Below are positions 1 through 5,399 of a stretch of DNA of 5,492 nt, in pieces. Positions within the stretch are counted from its first letter, which is position 1; each line of letters opens with the position of its first letter. The stretch covers positions 1 through 5,492 of the forward strand of contig JAEOSP010000560.1 in assembly GCA_016840305.1 (NCBI GenBank), written 5' to 3'. The translations under genes and the position numbers were made by a program. Below the pieces are notes generated by a model. The model was not told the origin of the DNA. It was given only the letters and a program-made list of their open reading frames with translations, and did not search any database. The stretch comes from Candidatus Hodarchaeota archaeon. GTDB lineage: Archaea; Asgardarchaeota; Heimdallarchaeia; Hodarchaeales; Hodarchaeaceae.

Positions 1-55
1 GGTGTTTGGATCAATGATCCCCTCAGAACCATTCAAAATTGTGTAGTTTATCGAT
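1..55. other. Flank outside the TnpB element, possible fragment of an interrupted gene
   Basis: This stretch lies beyond the inferred right end of the IS605-type element. Plus-strand frame 1 is open from base 1 through the element end to TAG at 97-99. The peptide begins GVWINDPLRTIQNC and would be the C-terminal part of a gene starting left of the window. A minus-strand frame (58-60 phase) is also open across it, reading INYTILNGSEGIIDPNT. With only 55 bases, two open frames can occur by chance, so coding potential and strand are undecided. No family is recognisable. Confidence 0.2.
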
Positions 56-63
56 TTGAACTG

Positions 64-83
64 CCACGCCCTAAAGGAAGTGG
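64..83 (-). repeat. Right-end subterminal hairpin of the IS605-type element
   Basis: On the minus strand this reads CCACTTCC-TTTA-GGGCGTGG. It has 8-nt arms with one T/C mismatch and one G-T wobble, closed by a TTTA loop. It is preceded by GAAT and followed three bases later by TTCAA. This arrangement (GAAT, hairpin with TTTA or TTCA loop, TTCAA) is common at IS605-family right ends and at omega-RNA 3' ends. Confidence 0.6.
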
Positions 84-95
84 ATTCATAGGTTG

Positions 96-1304
96 TTAGT
101 AGGTTTTTAACACTATTGGGTTGTTCAAAAGCCCTCTATTCCCTATCCAATTCCCTCTTCTATTTGAATTGGACTTGGGAACTTCTTTTTTAAGAATATT
201 ATGTGAAGCATTGACGTCAGCGTACAGGACAGATCCACAATCGGAACATACATATAGCCCTCTGTATTTTCGATTGGATTTCTTCACAATCCCGCAACAA
301 CTACACGTTTGAGAAGTGAATTCTTCGCTTGTCCTAATAACAGTAATGCCGACCATTTCTGCCTTGTATTCAATTTGGTGTATAAGTTTAAGAAAAGGGA
401 CTGATACAAAATTCTGATTGTTTTTCTTACCAATATTGATATTCTGTTTCCAACCTTCATTGTAGCCGATAACTATCGTTCCAATATCGTGTTCGACACA
501 ATGGTTCACAGTTTTTCTTGAAGTCTTATGAAAGAAGTCTCGAATTTTGTTGTTTCTCTTTCGGTGTATCTTCAAAATTCGGTTTGTAATATTAGCATTG
601 TTACAGATTTTAGCCATAGCCTTATATTTTGCCAACTTTTTGTTATAGAACTGATTAATGCTCTTTAAAACGCCACCTTTGATAATCAATGGCTTACCAC
701 CAATGTTATCTGACGCAGTTATGACGTTTTCCAAGCCCAAATCAATTCCTATTGCTTTATTTGGATTCAAATGTAAGTCTGTCGGCTCGTAGTCGTATAT
801 GAGTTCAATATTGTATCTGTCATAAAAAGGAACAATCCTCACTCCTTTAACGTCTTCAATATCGGTTTTAATCTTCGGAAAACCAGATTTTAGCATTTTT
901 TGATTAAGCAAAACATGACCATCTTTGTTTCTGACTTGTAGGGAAGTGAAATAGACCATGTTTTTTCCGTTCTTGTGTTTGTAGTAGGGAAGTTTTGGTA
1001 TCACCTTAAATTTGGATGGATCTTTCTTCCAAGATTTAATTGCTTGAAAGAAACTCTTAAAATTCCGATCTATTTGTTTCAAAACTTGCTGGGGCGGGTG
1101 AGAACCGCATCTATTTTGCAATTCGGTATAGGCATCATGATTTCTAAGCAAATTCCACAAATTAATATACCTAAGCCATTTCCTAGTAGTAAAAAAATGC
1201 TGTCGAACCTCATACGTTGCAACATTAAACAGATTCTTGGATAACAGAGTTATCTCATCTAAAAAAGGAGTTTTTTTCAGTTGAATCTGTCGTACAAGTT
1301 GCAT
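96..1304 (-). CDS. tnpB: TnpB, IS605 OrfB-family RNA-guided RuvC-like nuclease
   Basis: The 402-residue protein has the usual length for TnpB. Family knowledge says TnpB uses an omega-RNA from its own 3' end to cleave DNA next to a TAM. The N-terminal half is the helical recognition/wedge region, with the subfamily-like stretch QQVLKQIDRNFKSFFQAIK at about 72-90. RuvC-I is GIDLG with Asp188, and RuvC-III is ADVNAS with Asp363. A zinc ribbon is formed by Cys334/Cys337 and Cys353/Cys356. The canonical RuvC-II motif (IVIE) is replaced by IVIG at 277-280, so Gly280 sits where the catalytic Glu is expected. Glu327/Glu328 before FTSQTC probably supply it, as reported for Fanzor and some TnpB groups. 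The frame is intact from ATG to TAA. No Shine-Dalgarno is seen, but a small dyad lies directly before the ATG. The last 30 residues are polar and may be shaped by the overlapping omega-RNA. Confidence 0.93.
   Translation of the reverse strand: MQLVRQIQLKKTPFLDEITLLSKNLFNVATYEVRQHFFTTRKWLRYINLWNLLRNHDAYTELQNRCGSHPPQQVLKQIDRNFKSFFQAIKSWKKDPSKFKVIPKLPYYKHKNGKNMVYFTSLQVRNKDGHVLLNQKMLKSGFPKIKTDIEDVKGVRIVPFYDRYNIELIYDYEPTDLHLNPNKAIGIDLGLENVITASDNIGGKPLIIKGGVLKSINQFYNKKLAKYKAMAKICNNANITNRILKIHRKRNNKIRDFFHKTSRKTVNHCVEHDIGTIVIGYNEGWKQNINIGKKNNQNFVSVPFLKLIHQIEYKAEMVGITVIRTSEEFTSQTCSCCGIVKKSNRKYRGLYVCSDCGSVLYADVNASHNILKKEVPKSNSNRRGNWIGNRGLLNNPIVLKTY
146..173 (-). other. Perfect 8-bp stem-loop inside the tnpB coding tail
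   Basis: TCCAATTC (146-153) and GAATTGGA (166-173) are exact reverse complements around a 12-nt loop. They lie in codons roughly 378-386 of tnpB, after the last catalytic motif, in a polar tail with no evident protein fold. It is the best candidate for an internal omega-RNA scaffold stem. Confidence 0.5.
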
Positions 1305-1305
1305 A

Positions 1306-1318
1306 CTCTATTTTAGAG
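1306..1318. promoter_or_regulatory. Small dyad directly upstream of the tnpB start
   Basis: CTCTA (1306-1310) and TAGAG (1314-1318) form a 5-bp inverted repeat with a 3-nt spacer, one base before the tnpB ATG (1302-1304). It could be a tiny operator or a start-proximal RNA hairpin limiting translation. At this length chance is a serious alternative. No Shine-Dalgarno is seen nearby. Confidence 0.2.
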
Positions 1319-1471
1319 AGATGTTGTAATTAAGGGTGAAGGGTGTGGGATTTTTTGAATCTAAAACGGATGCCTTCAGTATTTCCCTGCTAAAACCAAA
1401 TGATAGGAGGGTGTGAATACATAATGTGAGTCATGTTCTAATGTATATCCCATATTAATTCTGAAGAGAAA

Positions 1472-1482
1472 TTATATTTATA
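1472..1482 (+). promoter_or_regulatory. Candidate TATA box in the divergent region
   Basis: TTATATTTATA is preceded by a purine-rich GAAGAGAAA that could act as a BRE. Plus-strand transcription would start near 1500-1508 and give a leader of about 70 nt containing the 1498-1539 hairpin. The box is nearly symmetric and could equally drive tnpB on the minus strand (TATAAATATAA). A second AT-rich block (ATAAATAAGTATA, about 1547-1558) is spaced for a leaderless start at 1575. These are alternatives, not established promoters. Confidence 0.28.
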
Positions 1483-1497
1483 CAAGACCTCCTAATT

Positions 1498-1539
1498 CCG
1501 AAATCCATCCCCTAACTGAAGGGAGGGGTATTCTTTCGG
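1498..1539. repeat. Second IS605-end-like hairpin upstream of the flippase-like gene
   Basis: The outer arms CCGAAA (1498-1503) and TTTCGG (1534-1539) pair perfectly. Inside them CCCCT (1509-1513) pairs with AGGGG (1524-1528). On the minus strand the core reads CCCCTCCC-TTCA-GTTAGGGG, with 8-nt arms around a TTCA loop and GAAT just upstream. This matches the right-end hairpin at 64-83 in layout, orientation and partly in sequence. It is either the left-end palindrome of the same element or the leftover right end of another IS605-type element. It also lies where the leader of the downstream gene may be. Confidence 0.45.
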
Positions 1540-1574
1540 ACAAAAGATAAATAAGTATAGTAGCAAGAAGGCAT

Positions 1575-4364
1575 ATGCAAACAAAATCGATATCCACACA
1601 AACTAAAGTTCTTTTAATTATTGTATGTGTGATTTCGGTAGTATTCTTTACTAGTCACAAGTCTTCTGCACAAGAAGATGAAATCAACGTTTTATATGTT
1701 AGTGAACCAGTGGAAGATTGGAGGGATGATTCATTTCAGACAGCTTTGGATTTAGATCCAATTTTCTCTCTTAATCATTCAACTCCGAATTCCACCAATT
1801 TTACTAGTTACTCCAGTGGCTCAGAATTACTCTTAGAGTATGATCTAATTTGTTTACTTGATGTAGTATTATCATTAGCTAATCGGACAATCCTACGAGA
1901 ATATGTTATTGCAGGGGGAGCACTGATAATTATGTGTGGAAACAATATCACTGCTTCTCCAGATATATTCGTATCACTGGATATCATCGAATCTAACGAC
2001 AGTAGTAACGTAGCTGTTAATAACGAAGTTGCATTATCTTCGGGAACCAATAGTTCTAGCCCTTTAGAAGATAATATCGACTGGAATAGTTGTCCCGCTG
2101 TGGAGAATTACACATCCTTTGGGAAAACGTTAGATTCTAGTTTTAGTGGGGATTCGTTGATAGTGAAAAGTCCTCGAGATGATAGTACCGTTACATCGCT
2201 AGATCCATTAGTTTTCACTAAAAATATAGGAGCGGGAACTGTTGGAGTCATTACTTATTGGCTTGAAGGACAAGATAATATTCAATTTCTAATATGGGCG
2301 TATTACAATTATTTCGCTTATTCATTTACATGGATCACCCTGAATCAACCCGAAAAAGTTGAATCTTTTGCATCTTGGAAGTATAGCCCTGTTCCTCATC
2401 GACTCTCTCAAATTATTCTCACTAGTATTATGGCTCTATTAGTATTCTTCACCATGTTTGCGATAATAAAGATTCGAAGACACTCGAATAAAACTAGAGA
2501 AACTCTCACAGAAATTTCATTTGAGGAGAACAATAATCAAAATGGTGGACAGGTTAAGAAAAAGTCGAATCGAAAAAAGCTATTCCGTCCACGTAAAATG
2601 AAAAAAGAAGAAATTACAGACTGGGAAGAAGTAGGGTTTCACAGACAACTATCAGGGTTTTTTACCGCATTTATAATATCTGTAATTTTTGGAATACCTC
2701 AGTTGATAATGGCTTTTTATGTATTTCCCAGATTCATAAATCCATTTCCCTTAGCCCAAGGAAACTATAATTTCACACTTAAGACATTTGACGCAATTTG
2801 GTTAGTATTAGATTTAGGAACGACCGTTTCCGTTGTTAAATATTTCTCAGAATATCGTATTGACAATCCTAAAAAAGCTATTCGTTACATGCAAATTTTT
2901 ACTTTTTGGCAACTCATTACAGGTGTAGGTCAATTTGCTACGGTGTCTATAATTTCTCTTTGGATTATTCCCAATACGACTTTGGCACACTTTTCTTGGT
3001 TTTTCTTATTTCATTCGATGATCCAATTCCCTGGATTTTTAGCTATTATGGCAATTTTCTTTCAGGGAAATCAACGTTTTGACCTCCACCAAATCTTAGA
3101 ACTCTTGGGGAACATCTTTGCGGTTCTAATCACACAATACGGTGGCATTCTGCTATTCCGTTTTATCTTCCGGAATATACCCCAATTTGGTGAAAGTTTT
3201 GGGGCAACCCTTGGATATATGGTGGGCTCTTGGATCGCTGGTTTTCTTACTTTCTCCTTTGGAATTGCTCTATTTAAGAAAAAGTTCTCCCAAGATTTGA
3301 AAATATCTCGGATTTTTTTCCGTATAGATTTCAAATGGAAGGAATTTAAACAGGTACTGAAATTTGGAGTAATTTTGGTATTGGGGAATGTATTTGTTCC
3401 ATTAGTGTGGACAATACAAACTTTTCTGGTCTCTAGACACGTTATTGACTATTCTAGTGAGATTGCATATTTCGAATTGACTTTGACTATAATAGGTATA
3501 TTATCACTAGTGGGTATTTTCTTCACTGGATCATTACCTGGGATGAGCGAAGCTACCGGAAATAAGAAGTATAAATTGCGGGATTATGTCTATATCCAGA
3601 ATCTTCGGTGGGGAAATTTGTTATTATTCTTTTTAGGTGGATTTTTATACGTTGTCGGACCTATGATAATCCAGTTCTCTGGTTCCTCTTGGGAAAGAGC
3701 CCAGATTTTCTTTTTGGGATGGTTACTACACGGTATCTTGGGTCCTCCTAGCTGGTTCGCCGATAAAGTCTTTCAACAAGATGAAAATGCAGTTAAATAT
3801 AATACATGGATGTGGATTTTAGAGCAAGGAATTCGTCTAATTTTATTATTGATTCTAGTTCCAGCTATGAAGAGTATGAAAGCAGTGATTTGGGCATATA
3901 ATCCAGCATTGTTAGCTAAAGATATTATATCGTTCATCATCATTCGGTATAAAATGAAAATACGTCCCAAACGTTATTGGTGGAAAGTCTGGATTGCGCC
4001 ATTGATTTCAGGACTGTTATCATTTGGAGTATTTTATGGTACATCCCAATTGTTTGGAGAGATTACCACTGTAAAAACGATATTGATATTTATGATGGGC
4101 TTTTTGGTGTCTCAACCGCTATATTACATCTTTTTGGGATATTTCGGTGCATTTGATCCTAATAGTCTAGAAGAATTTAATAAGGGAACTAAGATGGTAG
4201 TTCCGGGAGTGCGAGTTTTAGCAAGGATTCTTTACTGGGCAGTATATTTTGGTGCAATTGTATTGAAATCTCCCCTTCATGAGAGATATACTATTGATAT
4301 ATATGATGAGGCAATGAAAGAAGCGAAGGAATTAACGGAACAAAAACGTGTTCTTGAATACTGA
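1575..4364 (+). CDS. Signal peptide + extracellular alpha/beta domain + MOP-superfamily flippase-like membrane protein
   Basis: The 929-residue protein starts at ATG 1575, with an in-frame stop at 1548-1550 and no other early ATG. Residues 11-32 look like a signal peptide (possible cleavage after SSA32). Residues 37-258 form a soluble alpha/beta domain with NVLYV, YDLICLLD (89-96) and AGGALIIMCG (113-122), recalling class I GATase/ThuA-like folds. Cys121 lies at the end of the central strand, but no catalytic triad is evident. Eight N-x-S/T sequons occur at 67, 72, 75, 103, 124, 141, 159 and 178. A membrane segment spans about 278-300, then a basic cytoplasmic linker (301-350), then roughly 13-14 membrane segments (361-898) with LDLGTTVSVVKYFSEY (412-427), as in Wzx/MATE-type MOP transporters. 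Typical Wzx proteins have 400-500 residues, so the N-terminal half is an addition. The likely role is moving a lipid-linked glycan across the membrane; the substrate is unknown. Confidence 0.85.
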   Translation: MQTKSISTQTKVLLIIVCVISVVFFTSHKSSAQEDEINVLYVSEPVEDWRDDSFQTALDLDPIFSLNHSTPNSTNFTSYSSGSELLLEYDLICLLDVVLSLANRTILREYVIAGGALIIMCGNNITASPDIFVSLDIIESNDSSNVAVNNEVALSSGTNSSSPLEDNIDWNSCPAVENYTSFGKTLDSSFSGDSLIVKSPRDDSTVTSLDPLVFTKNIGAGTVGVITYWLEGQDNIQFLIWAYYNYFAYSFTWITLNQPEKVESFASWKYSPVPHRLSQIILTSIMALLVFFTMFAIIKIRRHSNKTRETLTEISFEENNNQNGGQVKKKSNRKKLFRPRKMKKEEITDWEEVGFHRQLSGFFTAFIISVIFGIPQLIMAFYVFPRFINPFPLAQGNYNFTLKTFDAIWLVLDLGTTVSVVKYFSEYRIDNPKKAIRYMQIFTFWQLITGVGQFATVSIISLWIIPNTTLAHFSWFFLFHSMIQFPGFLAIMAIFFQGNQRFDLHQILELLGNIFAVLITQYGGILLFRFIFRNIPQFGESFGATLGYMVGSWIAGFLTFSFGIALFKKKFSQDLKISRIFFRIDFKWKEFKQVLKFGVILVLGNVFVPLVWTIQTFLVSRHVIDYSSEIAYFELTLTIIGILSLVGIFFTGSLPGMSEATGNKKYKLRDYVYIQNLRWGNLLLFFLGGFLYVVGPMIIQFSGSSWERAQIFFLGWLLHGILGPPSWFADKVFQQDENAVKYNTWMWILEQGIRLILLLILVPAMKSMKAVIWAYNPALLAKDIISFIIIRYKMKIRPKRYWWKVWIAPLISGLLSFGVFYGTSQLFGEITTVKTILIFMMGFLVSQPLYYIFLGYFGAFDPNSLEEFNKGTKMVVPGVRVLARILYWAVYFGAIVLKSPLHERYTIDIYDEAMKEAKELTEQKRVLEY

Positions 4365-4367
4365 TCC

Positions 4368-4401
4368 TTATTCTGATAATAAATGACTGTGCTAATTTTT
4401 T
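4368..4401 (+). terminator. Weak candidate terminator after the flippase-like gene
   Basis: Three bases after the TGA stop, TTATT (4368-4372) and AATAA (4378-4382) form a 5-bp A/T-only inverted repeat. A run of six T follows at 4396-4401. Archaeal termination often depends on T-tracts alone, so the T-run is the more meaningful part. In this AT-rich spacer it could also be part of a promoter for the next gene. Confidence 0.28.
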
Positions 4402-4443
4402 AATTCAGAAACCGCATATGAGAAGTATACTAAAAAACCCCGA

Positions 4444-5349
4444 GTGTTAAATGTGTCAGAAAAAACATGTCCGCATTGTGGTAGGTCGGTCCGCGAAGGA
4501 GATAAGTTTTGTATTTTCTGTGGTAAACCCCTCTTAACCAATTTCTCAAAGACAATTAAAGAATCAGCAGAGAAGAAAGGAACTATTGTTTTCCCAACTC
4601 ACGAACCCACAAAAGAAGAAGAACCAAAGGAAGATGCTACACCATTTGAATCAGGTGATCTCGCCCCTCCTGAGGAAAAAGGTAAGAAAAAAGAGAATAT
4701 TCCATTTGATATAGAAGAAGAGGAGGAAGATCTTCTAGAAGCGTTAGAAATGGAAGATGAAATGCGTGAACAGTTCGAGATGAAGATGGAGATGGCAGTT
4801 CTTAATGGGAAAAAGGAGCGCTTAAAAGAAAAGCTCAATAAACTTTTGAAGGATGCCAAATCTGAGAGGTATGAGCTGGATATTGATTTTGCTAAGGAAG
4901 TAAATATGCGTTTAGAAGCTGTTAAAGAAGTTCAGCAGGATTTACAATCCCAGATAGACGAAGTCTTGGAGAGACTTGGTGAGTTCAAACTGGACGTGTT
5001 CTTAGTCACAATTGAAGAAAAGCGTGCACAACTAACTGAATTAAAACGCAAATTCAAATTGGGGAAGATAAAACAAAGTATTTTTGAGCAATTAAAACGT
5101 GAATATGCAACCGATTATCGAAAAGCGCAAGAGGAATTAGAGAAAATCCAAAAACAGGTAAGAAATTGGATCTCAAAATTGAAATCCGAAATCAACCAGG
5201 AGCACATAAAAATTAAACTGCTTGAGGGAAGATTAAACACTAAAGAGATCGATAAAGAACAATTTGAAGCTAAAAAAGTAGAAATAAATCGCCAAATTGA
5301 TGAATTCCACCAAAAAATTACTGTTTTAGGTAATTATACGGGAAAATAA
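4444..5349 (+). CDS. Zinc-ribbon / acidic linker / long coiled-coil protein
   Basis: I do not recognise a named family. The 301-residue protein opens with a double-CxxC zinc ribbon (Cys9/Cys12 and Cys23/Cys26, the second in FCIFCGKPL), like short zinc-ribbon domains common in archaea. An acidic, disordered linker follows (about 55-107, including IEEEEED at 90-96), then a charged helical coiled-coil region (about 108-295). Two helix-turn units within it look alike: 197-235 (LTELKRKFKLGKIKQSIFEQ onward) and 257-295 (IKLLEGRLNTKEIDKEQFEA onward), sharing the pattern L-x2-L, K-x-I-x4-FE, K-x-E. There is no signal peptide or membrane segment, so it is probably cytoplasmic and perhaps a scaffold or adaptor. 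GTG 4444 starts the longest frame; GTG 4453 is equally possible and gives VSEKTCPHCG. No ATG is available in frame upstream and no Shine-Dalgarno is seen. It lies 79 bp after the flippase-like gene on the same strand. Confidence 0.85.
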   Translation: MLNVSEKTCPHCGRSVREGDKFCIFCGKPLLTNFSKTIKESAEKKGTIVFPTHEPTKEEEPKEDATPFESGDLAPPEEKGKKKENIPFDIEEEEEDLLEALEMEDEMREQFEMKMEMAVLNGKKERLKEKLNKLLKDAKSERYELDIDFAKEVNMRLEAVKEVQQDLQSQIDEVLERLGEFKLDVFLVTIEEKRAQLTELKRKFKLGKIKQSIFEQLKREYATDYRKAQEELEKIQKQVRNWISKLKSEINQEHIKIKLLEGRLNTKEIDKEQFEAKKVEINRQIDEFHQKITVLGNYTGK

Positions 5350-5364
5350 GCTATAAAATAAGCT
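5343..5364 (+). repeat. Perfect 10-bp tandem-like direct repeat over the stop codon
   Basis: AAAATAAGCT occurs at 5343-5352 and again at 5355-5364, separated by AT, giving a 12-bp period. The first copy contains the TAA stop of the coiled-coil gene. The second is followed by a TTTTTAAAAA dyad (5364-5373). The repeat straddles a TATA-like box, so it may be a regulator site or just a small local duplication. Confidence 0.45.
5352..5359 (+). promoter_or_regulatory. Candidate TATA box for the gene at 5400
   Basis: TATAAAAT lies 41-48 bases before the ATG at 5400. Archaeal transcription starting about 25 bases downstream would begin near 5378-5382, leaving a leader of about 20 nt that includes the Shine-Dalgarno at 5390. 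The spacing is consistent with a separate promoter for the last gene. The TTTTTAAAAA dyad just downstream may instead mark termination of the preceding gene. Confidence 0.35.
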
Positions 5365-5389
5365 TTTTAAAAAACGGTGCATACACCAA

Positions 5390-5395
5390 GGTGAT
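5390..5395 (+). promoter_or_regulatory. Strong archaeal Shine-Dalgarno that fixes the start at 5400
   Basis: GGTGAT (inside AAGGTGAT, 5388-5395) is fully complementary to the conserved 3' end of archaeal 16S rRNA. It lies four bases before the ATG at 5400-5402. It is the only clear Shine-Dalgarno in the window. The CACC just upstream (5384-5387) could pair with GGTG at 5376-5379 or weakly with the Shine-Dalgarno itself. Confidence 0.7.
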
Positions 5396-5399
5396 TTAG

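Larger units (their letters stand above)
56..175 (-). ncRNA. Putative omega-RNA (reRNA) at the tnpB 3' end
   Basis: TnpB guide RNAs come from the 3' end of the tnpB transcript and the element right end, with the guide lying just outside the element. Two structures are visible here on the minus strand: a perfect 8-bp stem inside the coding tail (146-153 with 166-173) and a terminal hairpin after the stop codon (64-83). The guide would begin near position 55 and run towards base 1. The 5' boundary is unknown and was set at the outer edge of the internal stem. The prediction rests on position and visible pairing only. Confidence 0.42.
1305..1497. other. Non-coding divergent region between tnpB and the flippase-like gene
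   Basis: No credible gene is seen on either strand; open frames are very short. It contains GGGTG-rich sequence around 1334-1348, a TAGGAGG (1404-1410) whose reverse complement CCTCCTA recurs at 1488-1494, and an AT-rich block at 1469-1482. It must hold the tnpB promoter and probably the left part of the IS605-type element. The 91-nt-spaced 7-bp inverted repeat could be chance. Confidence 0.5.
56..1540 (-). mobile_element. IS200/IS605-type (IS1341-like) element carrying only tnpB
   Basis: The element is inferred from an intact minus-strand tnpB and a subterminal hairpin just past its stop codon, followed by TTCAA (minus strand, 56-60), as is typical of IS605-family right ends. These elements move as single strands using TnpA (Y1 HUH transposase). 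No tnpA is present, so movement would need TnpA in trans, or the element is now fixed. The right end near 56 is fairly well supported. The left end is uncertain: I set it at a related hairpin (1498-1539) because it resembles the right-end hairpin. A TTTAT on the minus strand at 1547-1551 could be the target/TAM motif, but this is a guess. No terminal inverted repeats or target duplications are expected for this family. Confidence 0.55.

Noticed and set aside
121..312. Plus-strand open frame of 63 codons
   Set aside because: It is antisense to the tnpB 3' end, has no Shine-Dalgarno, and gives a low-complexity peptide. The opposite strand clearly encodes the TnpB zinc ribbon and RuvC-III.
975..1244. 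Plus-strand open frame of 89 codons
   Set aside because: It lies antisense to the conserved N-terminal half of tnpB and shows no family features or start signals.
1404..1494. TAGGAGG and CCTCCTA as a 7-bp inverted repeat 91 nt apart
   Set aside because: At 7 bp over this distance it is expected by chance, and no start codon follows either GGAGG at a usable distance.
1808..2050. Minus-strand open frame inside the flippase-like gene
   Set aside because: It is a shadow of the extracellular domain coding sequence; the peptide shows nothing recognisable.
3071..3334. Minus-strand open frame inside the flippase-like gene
   Set aside because: It is antisense to membrane segments of the 929-residue protein and is basic and unstructured, as is usual for antisense of hydrophobic coding sequence.
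4418..4450. Ten-codon frame MRSILKNPEC overlapping the GTG start at 4444
   Set aside because: It is very short with no Shine-Dalgarno. A leader peptide is conceivable because it overlaps the next start, but nothing else supports it.
4599..4859. Minus-strand serine-rich open frame
   Set aside because: Poly-serine arises from reading the reverse of GAA/GAG-rich codons of the acidic linker.
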